Source: Sympetrum striolatum
Lineage: Eukaryota; Arthropoda; Insecta; Odonata; Libellulidae
Direction: 5' to 3'
Length of the DNA stretch: 64,000 nt
Assembly: GCA_947579665.1 (NCBI GenBank)
Contig: OX388350.1
Location: 83,595,152-83,659,151, forward strand
Shown: positions 45,660-58,000 of the stretch, piece by piece
Numbering within the stretch: position 1 is the stretch's first letter
How the letters are laid out: every line of letters begins with the position of its first letter
Notes under the pieces: generated by a model
Told to the model about the DNA's origin: nothing
Seen by the model: the letters and a program-made list of their open reading frames with translations, nothing else
The model's database searches: none
Program-made: the position numbers and the translations under genes

Positions 45660-47630
45660 ATAACTACCTGGGGTGTCGTAGTCTGTCTGTCTGTCTAACC
45701 TAAAAATATCCTATTCACCTCATAAATCATACACTCCGCAGCTCAGGCAGTGCGGTGTTCGCCAAGTGGTGCCCGACATGATTGTAATGGTAGGCCCAGT
45801 CAGAACGGAGCACTCGAGGGCTTTTATTACTAATACAGAGAGATGCTCCGGATAGCCATTTCAATGATTATTTATCGTTTTCCTTTTATGTCGATAGAAA
45901 AATCGTAATTTCCATGGACTGCCACGTAGCATATACAGCATATGAAATATGAAGATTCTTCAGAGCTCATTTCACGTTTGGCAGAAAAAAATAAACTCAC
46001 AGTTATCAACAACTTTATTAGCATTGGAAGGTCTGTTATTATAAATTAAAATAAAGCACGTTTTGTTTGAATCAATTGAACAAATATAACGAAATATTTT
46101 GACAACTGCTCAGTTTCAACGTCTCAGAGCCAAAAGCGCACATCCAGTCTAATCCACAACTATCATTATTGCCAATACAAAACCAACAATGTTTACTCCA
46201 GGTTAATTACACAAATCCAATCCTGAAGGCAATACATTGTTGTATTCTGCAGAGGGAGCTAAACGTTGAGTAACAGGATTCAAATTCGCGAGGGAAATGG
46301 GTTTCTTTCACGACCTAAATTTCTCGCTAGAATACACAATATTTCTGTCTCATTTATCATAAAAATATGAGTCTTATTGTAAAATAATTGTAGATGCAAT
46401 TTTCCGAGATTTAAGCGGTTTTATTGATGAGAACAAATCGCTGAATGGACAATTATAACGAAAATTGATTAAGAATAATTGATAAATGGCTAATAAGAAT
46501 TATAAGACCAAGATAACACCTGGCGAGGAAGTAAGAATACAGAAGATCGTGGACTACTTTTATTAATACCCTGATATTAAAATCGCATTATGAGGGAGCG
46601 AATTTTTTTAAGACCTTGGTCCAGAAACTCCTTCAAGGCTGCCATCAACTGCCTTGGCTATAATTGGCTTATATACAAAGAAATTTTAAACAAAGAATCG
46701 AAAAATACGAAAAAATTAAGGTTGTGTTAGTACCTTTCATATTTAATGAAATATCTAGTATTGAGAAGCTTTATTTTGAAATGATAGAAAAGGATATGAA
46801 TTTCAACACCTACGCTAACATTTCTATCATTATTGTAATGTTGTATTGTATCCTTGATTGAAAATTATAATTATTGAAACGATCAAACGCCAAATTATGT
46901 TTTTGTTCAACTATCGAGCATATACCGTTAAAATAAAGAAAAATAAGTGACTAAAAAAATAGCCAAACGAAAAATACAGGGGTATAAGTGGATGCAGAGA
47001 TGTATTTATAGACTAAATATATTATGATGCTTATTTTAGCATAAATAGTTTTCTATTCCTTTCTGAAGAAAAATTGCCATATTTTGCCTACAGTTAGATT
47101 CTCAAAACTTCAAAATCATAATTATTAAAAATACATTTTGCGGAAAGATATATCGGTTAGTTTGAAAGGTTCACGATTCACTCGCAAAAATAACTGCGTA
47201 AATTCGAAGGCCCGTAAAAAAGAAACATTTGTTCTGAAGCACACAGATTGAAACTCGCCAACGACTACTCAAACAATCAACATCCGGTATCCATGCCGAT
47301 GTGTAGACGCATCCAGAAGGCCTCATCAGTTGCCCGCCATCGAAGTTCAGTGGTTCGGCGAAGACCAGGCTGTATGTCGGGGGCGCCACAATAAAATACG
47401 ATGGACATGCAGCTATGAAATGCAGAATGTAAAACTTCAGAAGATATCATTGTGATTCAATTAAATAGAATGCTCTCGATTCGTAACCAGACGAGAATTC
47501 AAATAGGTTAATATTTCACTGTAACATTCTACAGCTGTCTATGTTAATGAAGTACGTATACATTTTATGCTGGCACAATTGAATACAGTCAAAAGTTCTT
47601 CTTTTTGGTTGTGTGATATATTCTATGGAA
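45660..47630. other. No recognised gene
   Basis: A short gtctgtctgtctgtct microsatellite is at about 45,680. A GC-richer piece at 47,180-47,395 has a 72-codon minus frame and contains tcgccgaaccactgaacttc. I could not identify it; it may be an old repeat. Confidence 0.3.
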
Positions 47631-47640
47631 TAGGGCTTTA

Positions 47641-47875
47641 ATTGACGCGATTAAACATCGTCAGAAGAAATGGGTGGGCCAAATAATGAAGGGAGAGGGA
47701 TTGGCAATGGTTGTAATTGAGGGTAGGATTCAGGGGAAAAAATAGAGGGGAAGACAGAAGTTGTTGGATGCCATAAGGGATGGGGTTAAATATAAGGATA
47801 TGACGAAGATGGCGATAAATAGGGATTTTTGATTGTGCATGAAGCTACCGAAAGGCAGAACACTTATGAATGAAA
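47641..47875 (+). mobile_element. LINE ORF2 C-terminal fragment, with stops
   Basis: The frame reads IKHRQKKWVGQIMKGEGLAM, then VVIEGRIQGKK, a stop, RGRQKLLDAIRDGVKYKD, then MTKMAINRDF, a stop and a short tail with KGRTLMNE. This matches the familiar end of non-LTR reverse transcriptases of arthropods (RKWVGHxxRGxGL, IEGRxxGKRGRGRxRxxxLD, KRxAxNRxxWR). Two stops mark it as dead. It has no upstream reverse transcriptase domain here. Confidence 0.75.
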
Positions 47876-47879
47876 ATGA

Positions 47880-49425
47880 ATTCTATGGAGTAAGGATTCT
47901 ACGAAGATCAAATCCGGGACAAGGCAGGATAGTTGCGAATGAAATATTCAAATTATAAACAATAATATTAACTAGTTCTGATTTAAACTTATTCCGAGTT
48001 TTAAAGATATAAAAGTCAATTGAAATAAATTCTGGCATACTTTTATAACGTTAAAGATGCATTTGCGTATGCGTCATGAATAGAAAAATATTTTGTTATT
48101 ATTGCTTAAATTTTGGCTTTGCCTTTTCAATAATATTCTTATAGTTTTCATAACCCAGATGTATGATAAATTCCCGGAGTTTTCGCAAAGCCTTGCTCCT
48201 AAAGTTCAGAGCAGAAGTTAATTTCTTGTATCTCAGTACAGCTTCCAAGAATATTTTAACACGCGCTGAAATGCAGTGCAGGAATGAAAGTAATTTACAC
48301 AGTATAGTAGTAAAGGCTGTATACGGAATTTATTCAACAGTAACTATGCGAAGCGTCAAAGTTCGCACAAATAAAATCCACTTTTATATTTTTGGTTGCC
48401 TTTTTTCGATTCCAGCCCACTGTAAGGAGTTACGTATATTAGAATAAATGCTATGTTTTTGGAACACCCTTATATTACTATATATAAAGCTACACTCCAT
48501 TCATACAAAAACCTGGGCATTTTAATCGAGCTAAAGCTAGAAGGCTGAATTTTTTGGGGGATGTTTATAATTTACGTCGAGTCGGAAAAAATCGAAAATT
48601 CCCAGATTTTGTCCTAGGTTTGAGCACAAAGAGGATTAGATTTTTCGATGGGATTAAACGGGAGAAACGAAAAATGGCCATGCAAAGCAAATTCCTTTCG
48701 TTCATTGAAATATGTAAAAGTAGGCGCACAGCAGTGGGACTTGGTCTATATTATGTCTAAAAGATCAAAGTTTACTTTTCTTGCGACTGATTTTGACATT
48801 CCAGCACGAAATTTTTGTTTTAACGTCAATTTGTTACGTTTTTCCTCCTTTCGAAGATTAAAACCATAACAACGACCATTATTTACGTCGAATACAAATT
48901 TATTTACAATCCCAATTTGACAGCTGAGATGAAAGTTTGACGTATTTTGAATATATGTTAATATTTCTTTCAATATGTGTTATCATTGAATATCAAGAAA
49001 GTATATCCTACATCAAAATTAACAGTAAATATCTGCAAGGGAAATGATTTAATCATGAATACATACAATAATAACATAAGTTTATGTAGAGGATCATGTA
49101 TCAACGAAGATAAACAGAAAAGTCATGCAAATAGTGAGATTATTCGAGGATGAAGTTCAAAAATCTACACTGAATCTATTTAGGGGGAATAGGAAGGCAA
49201 TTTAGCTTAAAACTCCTCATTAATTACTTTCGAAGTAAGTATTACATCGGATCATGGAAGATACAGAGCACACAGAATATTACTTTGGTGAATCGCACAT
49301 TTGAAAATTAAGTATACGAAAGACAATGGCGTGATTAAAAATAGATATAAATAAAACATATAGACCTATAACTCAGGGTAGTATTGGTTAATAATTATCT
49401 TTACCTGCGTTATGCAAACACCCAT
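47880..49425. other. No recognised feature
   Basis: AT-rich spacer. The motif ttatttacgtcga occurs in related forms at about 48,570 and 48,880, but no element could be delimited. Confidence 0.3.
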
Positions 49426-49880
49426 TTACTAGTATATATATAAAATCGAAATTCAGTGTTTTTGTGAGTGGGTGTGTTTGTCTTTGATTGGAATCCTTAC
49501 CGTTCGTCCGATTTGCTTCAAACTAAAAACAATACGTGTCCTCTGCGACCTGAGAGGAATCACTGACACCTTTTTGTTCGACAACTCTACGGGGTTCGAA
49601 CACAGATCGCTCAGATAGTTTTCCATAAAGAATACATGTAAAAGTAATTTTTATCGCATGCAAGGTTTATTTCTTTGGCAAAATTAAATTAGAAGGAATA
49701 GTCGCACGTTAACGAGACAAACACCGAAATAAAGAAAATCGAATGAAGCGTTTTATTTTATTCGTGAAATCTTACTTTTGATTCGAATTTGCGAAAATAT
49801 CGGTAAAATATACGAAGTTTTGTGAAAATTCGAGGTTGTAAACAACTCATTCCCCTGACGACCGATTCCATTTTTAAATC
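49425..49880 (+). mobile_element. Non-autonomous Helitron, 3' truncated
   Basis: Starts tactagtatatatataaaat and runs through gtgtgtttgtctttgattgg, ccgttcgtccgatttg and cagatcgctcagatag to cccctgacgaccgattcc. It aligns along its length with the next copy. The 3' hairpin end is missing. Non-coding. Confidence 0.6.
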
Positions 49881-50057
49881 CGACCTTACGTTTTATCCCG
49901 TAAAAATACTTGAGGAGTTAATGCCCATAAAGCTGATGATTAAAGAGGCCGATATATTATTAGGATAACAAGAAATTTTCTGTAAGAAGGTAACCAGCAA
50001 TTGCAGGTACGTAATTACAGTCGAAGATTACCAGCTCACTGATGAGGGAAGTTAGAT

Positions 50058-50644
50058 CTCTTTTACGTATATAAAGCAGAAATTCTGCGGGTTTGTACGT
50101 TTGTTTGATAGGAGTCGACACCGTTTGCCCGATTCGCGTCAAACTTTGCTTAAGTGTTCTCTGGGACCAGGAAGGAAGTACTGTATCAGTTGCATTCGAT
50201 ATTTTTGCTGGGTTTGAGCCATGATCGCTCAGATAGGTTTCCATAAAATATAAATCTAAACTTCAATTTTATCGGTAGCAGGTTATATTTCTTTTGACGA
50301 ATTGAATTATAAAAATAGTCTTGCAGAGTCAAGACAAGCAACAAAAAAACCGAAATTAAATGAAGATTCTTATTTTAATCGTGGAATTTTTTTCCGAATC
50401 GAAATTTTGAGAATTTCAACAAAAAAAGCGTTAATGTTCCTAAGTATTTGAGGCTGTAAACAACCAGTCCCCCTGACGACCAATGCGATTGTTGAGCCGA
50501 GCTCATTCATTTTTCTGTGAAGTAAGAATAGCTTGGGATTTTAAACGTGTACACTGAAGGGTATTTCCTCATTGCACGACCGACAGCTTGAATTTAATCT
50601 ACTTGTATATTCCCCGTTGATAATCGACGGGAGCTTCAGCTACT
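50058..50644 (+). mobile_element. Non-autonomous Helitron with 3' hairpin
   Basis: Same order as the copy 640 bases upstream. It continues to a perfect-but-one 8-bp hairpin, CCCGTTGA-taa-TCGACGGG (50,613-50,631), eight bases before CTACT. A hairpin just before CTRRT is the diagnostic 3' end of Helitrons. The terminus here is one base off, while the relative at 33,060 has CTAGT. Confidence 0.65.
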
Positions 50645-50649
50645 TAATT

Positions 50650-53270
50650 GTAAAATTAAAATACAGGTTTTTGCCTAAACATTTCCACAAATATGTTTAC
50701 GAAAAGCATAAGCTAAGAGGTAAAATGTTATTCAAGTAGTGTTTGTGAATGAAAACGAGCTCATATTTGAACCAAATATGTGCCGTTAGCGTGTTTAACA
50801 TCGTCAGTTAGTATTGAGTAAATAATTATTCATCTTGTTTCATTTCACCACGTAAATTACTATCACAAAGAAAATGTGAGATGAATATTACAGAAGAAAT
50901 TGAAAGAAATTATTTTCTGGTGGCATCGCTCATGTTAGAAATAAATACGACGAAAGATAGTTTCATAGATAAAAATTAAATTAGCGTTTAATTACCTCAT
51001 TGACATTACTGCGTCATTCAGAATCTATTCTAACCCATGAATCCTTAAGCTGGAATGATCACACATTTCCCTGTAATAGCAATTTCCCAATAATATTTAA
51101 TATATGAACCAAAATGCAACTAAAAAGCTGTAATTGAGATTCAGAATGATATTTCGCATCAATTGAATGGTCTCCGACTTCTAAATCATTTAATGCATAA
51201 AAAATATAACGTTATTCATCTGTGCTTATAAGAATGAACCGTTAAATAATCTATATCTAAACGTTATGATAACCTGATAATTTACTACGTCTAATTATTA
51301 TTTACTTTAATCACCGTGACACCCTTGAAGAAAACGTGTACTTGTACCAAAATGTCGAATTTATGTTCAGTATAAATTATAAATAAAATACATTTTGAGC
51401 CCTATTAAAACGAGGGGAAGTGTCAAGCCAGAGTGTGTGAGATTAACGTATTTCTCTTTCAAGGAAACGTGCTGTGGAGGAAAAGAGAGGGGTAAAGGAA
51501 AGAGTTTTCATATTTTTTCATCATTTTCTTGACTTTTTGGTTTTCAAACTAGCATAAAATGAAATACCCATAAGTGAAATATTCATTAGAAAAATAACTT
51601 TTGGGGGCATTAGGAATAACGAGTAAAAAAAATGAGTGAAAATTATTCTAAATGAACCGTCCTTGGACGTGCACGCGTTGAGTCCACTGTCGATATCTAA
51701 CTCTAACACAGCCATTCCAATGTGGAGATATTTTGGTTTCTCCGATAATAGTACTTAATAGTATAGAATTTTATTTCTGCCGAGATAGAATGAATAATAA
51801 GTATTTTCTATATCCTTATGAAAAACTGTAATAATTATATATATAATTTATAGACCGTAATCGACAGAATGGCTTTTAGAACAGTTTCCTCCTTCTTGCA
51901 ATGTCTTCATGAATAGAAACAAAAGATTTATGTTAACTGCTTACAGCTACATGTTTGTTTATGATTTAAATGACGTTAATAATAAGTTATGTTGTATGTA
52001 AGCAAATATTTATTTGCAATGCCAATTAAAAAATATGAATTTTCAAATTGTATTTGTCGATGTTGTATCATAATTGCATTACAAACTGCCTCTGGATGAT
52101 TTACAGGGGTTTCAACTATTTTGCATACATTGCAGGATAATTTCATAACATCCCCTTAATAATAACAGTCATTGCTTATTTATAGTCGTTAGATACAAAT
52201 ATATTAATACCTCCAATTAATTTCAACCTGATTTCTCACACTTTTCAACGCGCAATATAAGACTGTAAATGTTTCTCACAATTAGCAGAGCCAGATTCGA
52301 CTCCAATTAGGGGTTCAGTAGTTCTATAGTTACAGTTCAAATACAGTATATTACAGCTAAGCAATAGTTAAGTTAATTTAAGTGGAGAATGCTGTACTTC
52401 ACGGCTAATGCTTAAACCCGCCCAAGAGTTCAATGCTGATGAAGTATTAATATCGCATGTTAATTACCTCGCGATCTTGGATAGTTGCGAATATATTTAT
52501 GCTAGCAGATTTATTTACGGAGGAATTATTACTCTGCTAATCATTCGCTCTAAGCAGGAAATGAATTCGCAAAAAAACTTCTCAAAAGCAGTCGAATAGC
52601 GAATAGACAGCGCTGGTACTAAGCGACAAAGATGTGCGATGGCATTTAGAGATACATCAGATAATGAACGAGAAACGAGTATAAAATGCCAGGAGATGAA
52701 AGGAATCATTTATAGTCTGGTAAATGGAATGTGTTTTCGTTTTGTTTTTATGAGATAGAAGACAATGATTCGTTCATCCATGTAATGCAGTCCTTTTAAT
52801 TACTGTGATAATATGAAAGCTATGGACGTATAAGTAGATAGGCAAGTGTGTTATGGTATTCAATTTCAATGAAGGAGGTTATTTATGGGGTAATCGTGCT
52901 CTCAATTAGGTGACACTTAGAGGATCCGTGAGGAAAGAAGAGAAAAAGAAACTCACTCCTCACCATTCCTAGTAAGCCTCATTCTCTCTTCAGGACTTTG
53001 GGTGAATATTTGGAGAAGTTGAGGTGAATTAGACGGGGCTGTAACGGGGCAGACGTTACGATAACAGGAAATACGTATATTTTACAAGTTATTTTCTGAA
53101 TATTGCTCAAACGAAAGTAACTGTGGTAAGAATTATGCTGAACAATGACATTTATTTCTGTCACTTCTATATCGATTGCTATAATGCGAGCGTACCACAC
53201 TGACGGTGATATGAACAACAATCTGCCTCAGAGAGGAAAATCCCTCATGCCACCTAACAGGCCTCATTCC
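50650..53270. other. No recognised feature
   Basis: AT-rich intergenic or intronic sequence. The longest frames are 60-80 codons and lack support. Confidence 0.3.
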
Positions 53271-53279
53271 CTCATCACT

Positions 53280-54010
53280 TAGCTAATGGTGGTTAGTTCG
53301 AGGTTCATATCGACCTCCGGACTGTGCGGTTATATCACGATGAGATCGCAGTACGTCAAAGATCGCTCGAAAATAGGCGCAAATAGCACAATGAGCATTA
53401 TGCGAGTACAGTTTGCGAAACGACAAATAGCGCGCGATAATAGGAAGACATATGGGAGAGAAAGGGAGGGGCTGCAGGGAGGGCGAAGAGGGGAAGGGAG
53501 GGGCAAAAAATGAGGGGGAAAATCAATAGATCTCTGGGACCAGGAGACTGAGTTCCATTGAGGCAGGCGGCGGAGGAGGATCCAGGACGAGCCCTCTCTT
53601 CACCCCCTCTCCCTCTAACCCCTTGACCCGGAAGGGAGAGACCCCCTGGTGACCTACAGAAAGGGAACTCTTCTGATCGGGGGAGGGATGTGCCCAGGGC
53701 TCAGCTTCCAGAGACGTGGGTGCAGTTCCGCGCCCGGAGAAGATGTGTGTCAGTCTGCTGCAGAGATGCCCTCCGAGGACATTGGGACGAACGCAGCTTC
53801 CGTTGCCAAGGTGATGGAGCGGCTCTCCTCCCAGTTTCGTCACGTCCCTCCGTGCTCCCCACGTGCGTGAGTCGTGCGCCAGAGCGTGCGAAATAAAAGT
53901 TTCGCTCCGAAATACTTAGCGAGGAAAAGGAACCAGACGTCACCAGAAGAGCAGCTTTTAAAAATTCAAAATAAATCAGCGAACGATAAATAACCGGAAG
54001 AAAAGTTTGA
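53280..54010. promoter_or_regulatory. GC-rich block, possible promoter region
   Basis: GC content rises sharply, with G-rich runs (53,450-53,515) and many CpG. An initiator TCAGTC lies at 53,750-53,755, 14 bases before an ATG at 53,766 that opens MPSEDIGTNAASVAK followed by a GT that could be a donor. This would make a very short leader, so the coding reading is weak. Overlapping frames on both strands, up to 106 codons, may reflect composition only. Confidence 0.3.
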
Positions 54011-54779
54011 AACATCTCCGGAAAAGTTGTCTTCCTTCGCGAATTACGTAAATCACCGGGTCATCCATTTGCCATCAATTAAACAGTTGAAACGAGCTTT
54101 CGGTGTAAGATTAATGGAATGAAGGCGTCGATGTGAAAGGGGGAGAGAGGAAGAAGATTGGTGCCGAGGAATGAATGAGATGTGGAAGAAGTGGTGGGCG
54201 GACGTAAAAGTGGTGGATGTTGGAGAGATCGAGGGGAAAAGCGATTAAAGTGATAAAACGTTGCATTGAACACGAAAAATAAACAGCGGAAGCGCGAAGG
54301 GATACGACAAGCACGTTTAGATCGCAGGAAACGTTTATATCTTGCAGTGAAAGGATGCTAAAATTATTCCGAAATAAGGGGAAGAGCGGTTTAAGAATTT
54401 GCGAATAGATTGGGATAAGTGACAAAACTGACAACGAAAAGCTGTTCGAAGACTCAAATTCAGATCGAAGAGTTCTGTATGGAAGACAAGAGAAATGAGA
54501 AAGGGAGCGAAGTGAGAAATACCATAGCAAAGAACGAAAAGAAGATCTGATTTTAAAAAGTACGGCAAATATAGCATAATAAAGAGAAGGAACAAGATAT
54601 CCTTTCCACAATATTGTGCTTATTTCTATAAGTGATTGTCTACATCAGAGAAGGAGCTACAAATAAAGACAAAGGGAGAGAACTGAATATCTCCAGGGAA
54701 GAGGGGTTGAAAACTGGAAGACAGGAGAGAGTACAATTCGAAATGCATCGTAAGGGATAAGGGGAAACAGCGAGAAAGG

Positions 54780-55015
54780 TATTGGGACGAGGGGATCGCG
54801 ATGATATCGGCAAAGACGAAAGGGGGCGTGCCCACGTGTGGGGTCATTTGAAGGAGACGAATGCACCTGGGTCAAGGGTCATTGTGCGCCCCTGGCGGAG
54901 AACAGCGGAGATAGTGTGTGTTTGAGTGGGGGTGCAATCGCCATGGAGACGGAGGTGCAATTCCCGGAAACAGCTGGAATCGCGGGGGAGCGGAGGGCAG
55001 CGTAGAAGGAGGTTA
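54780..55015. promoter_or_regulatory. Cluster of transcription-factor site matches
   Basis: Within about 200 bases are an E-box CACGTG (54,833-54,838), a KLF/SP-like gggggcgtg, a perfect direct repeat GGGTCA-A-GGGTCA (54,869-54,881) suited to HNF4/RXR-type nuclear receptors, a CTCF-like GCGCCCCTGGCGG (54,886-54,898), a half RFX-like gccatggagac and an E-box cagctg. The surroundings are AT-rich. It is a plausible enhancer, promoter or insulator. Confidence 0.4.
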
Positions 55016-55029
55016 GTAACAGAGATCAT

Positions 55030-58000
55030 TTTCCGATGATCGATATCCTCACTGATTATTGTGCGATTGACAATCTTTACGGCGCGATACTTGAACCTCG
55101 TCCTACATTATCAGGCTCGCTAAGTTGCACGTGAAGAAGTAATATTAAGTGTGGTATGAGAGTCATAACAAATACATTTTGCGGTATTCGTAACAAACAC
55201 TAGGAGTTTTTAATATCGTCTTTGATATTAAACAACCTTATAACTACCGCACTACAACGACGATCAATATTATAGCAGTCTTTCAGAACGCATTTCGACC
55301 AACTATCAACTTGAGTATAATTTTCTTCATTTATGATCTACCTTGTTTTACACGAGTTTCAGCTTTTACATACCTCTTTTCTATTGGCATTCATTGGAAA
55401 GGTAGAATTTAATAACTATCATCTAGTAAAGAAAGCTATAAACCGCTAAGTATATCCAAATCACCGCTAAGTATATCCAAAAATCAGGCATTGAAAATAC
55501 CATTTAATATTTTGCGTAAGGAATACTACAAAAGTTCGATTCAGTCAATACGGTATTATTCCCCAAAATGAGGGAGCGTACAGAGTGATTGCATTTTTGC
55601 ATAATACATGGAATTTGTAGACACAAAAATATTCGATTAATGCAAAGCTCTTTTCTGAAACCATATTTCGAGCATCGATAATTTTTCTGTTCCAATAAAA
55701 AAATTATAACTCCCTCGCATCCGTCATTTCCCACATTTATGATGCACCACGTCAAATATTAAGAGGCTCCTTCCTGAAAACACCAGCAGAGTGTAAAAGA
55801 AATCACGATGCACGTTTAAGGTGACTTTCACATTCTGGATCTGTTGTAAGGTGAACAATTTCAGTTGCAGCCATTGCTAAATATTTTTATTCTATACATT
55901 CCGCCAGTCAGTGTCTTACATCGGCAAGGGTTTTTACGACGGAACATTTTGAACGTAGCGACGGAAGGAAAACCCGGACTGGCCAACGAAAGCTGTACGC
56001 TAGGTGAGCCTCTCGCGATTGAACGTAATACCGAATAAAAGTATCGACGAAGGTTCTCATCTGCCTCATCCATTGATATCGGCTCATCTTTTTCTCGCAT
56101 ACAATAATATGTTGCTACACGACTGTGGTATGTACAGGACAATCACTCACCCACAATTCATTATGCCGCTTATAAATTATACATCACTGAGTGCCCCTAC
56201 ATGGCAGTTTGGGAGAGAATTCTAGTAAATACAAATACATGTTGTAATAAACATTTTCATCAGCTGTATCCTTTTCGATGTACACCCTCGATGTAGACTC
56301 CTTGCTTGATTACGATTTATTTCAAAAAAAGCTTTTAAATGAATCTTTAAGTGCAAGAGGGACTGTAAGTTTATTTAAACATTAGCTTACCCATCAGGAT
56401 TAGCATAAACAATAAAACTTCGAAATTGGCCCTGTAAAATCATATTTGATTCTAATATTAAAAGAGATTAATGATACTCCTACTATATTAAACCTAATCT
56501 GCAATTTTTAATACGTCTTAATTATGCAGGGGAGAGGGGGTGAATAGGACCAGCGGGTGAATAGGAACAATTTTCAAAAAGTGGGCCTAAATCCGAAACG
56601 GTAAAGCTAAGACAGACAGGGTTGCGCACATAACTTCTTTGTAACCATTTCCTGCTGTAAGATTCAAAAAGATAAAATTTTGACTCTTCTGTTCTGTTGG
56701 TCTTCTGTTAGTTATGAATTTGGAATTTTCCAACTCACACAGATGGAGAAATGGACGATTTTCCTATCCTTTACCTTATCACCTCTTCTAGCTTAACAAA
56801 ACCTAGATTGGCAACTTCACTTTCTATTAAATACGTACGTATAAATAGCACTAAATAATGTAAACACATCTGTATATAATCCAAACAAGATAAAACAGCA
56901 CCTTTGATCAAATAAAGGTATCATATCTATACGAATTCTCCTGTATTATCATCTAGTGCTTTTACTGAACAAACCATTTTTGCATTACAACCAAATAGCA
57001 ATTCATCTTCTTATACCGATTGATGGGATTCGATACTTTTGGACTGCTCTTTTTGGTCCAGATGTAAGTACGACATCCAAAATGGCTTGGAGAGCTTTTG
57101 GCAAGTACTTTTAACATCATTTGCAAATAGAATGAGTAACTTTTCTCATCTGAACAAAGGATTTCACGTGTTTCGGATCACGAAGATATATTGAACTCAA
57201 AAATAAAGAAATCCATACATTCTAATCGAGCATCATAAAATGTTACCCCTCTGGTATATAATCACGGGACATAATGATCATCCGAATTATTGATCTCTGA
57301 AATGCCGTCGGTAACAGAAGATGCAGCTGAGATTCGTTCCCAGCACAAACCAGAGATTGATTAGGAGTCGAGTGCATCCGAAGAAAATCGAAATCCGAGG
57401 GAATGAGGTCAATCGCCGCTCCATTTATCAAGCGAAGTGACAATGCAGAGGCCGTTTTCGCAAACGTAATCTTTAAACGAGAAAGCCCATGCTTTGAGAA
57501 CTCATCTTATTAGTAGGAAAATCTGTGATCTACAGCCTCCTTCTGGACCACGTGAAAATATTTCCACTGTGATGAAATCCTAATCTCTGCGGAATCACGA
57601 TTAATGCTTAAGTGATGCATCCCTAACTCAAACGCCCGATGTCCTTCAAAACGGACAAATAAATGTGTGAATAGTAACTGAACGGTTCCCTTTAAAATGT
57701 CCAACTTATAAATTAAATATATCAATCAATTCCAAGAAAATATTATGCTGTAATTTAACGAGAATCATTTTATTCGACGGCCAAGATTTCGTTTGCAGCA
57801 CTTCTCACAGGCAAAACCGTGAAGTCATTGCACAACAACGACAAAATAGCAAACAAATGTACTTTAAGTTGGCAAAATTAGAGCTAATATTATTAACCTG
57901 ATGATGAATATGTACGAGTATTAGTAGAAACTTGTCGATTTTGTGAAATGTATGTACATTGTGGAATTATTACAAATTGTTTTTATTCTTGGTGAAATTC

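Noticed and set aside
47171..47389. 72-codon minus frame with raised GC
   Set aside because: No recognisable domain and no splice support. It may be an unidentified repeat, so it is not called as a gene.
53523..53843. 106-codon minus frame in the GC-rich block
   Set aside because: Overlaps equally long plus-strand frames. GC-rich DNA has few stops, and no domain or splice pattern supports it.
54111..54611. 166-codon minus frame rich in Phe, Leu and Ser
   Set aside because: It is opposite a purine-rich stretch, which produces Phe/Ser/Leu codons by composition. No start context, domain or exon borders were found.
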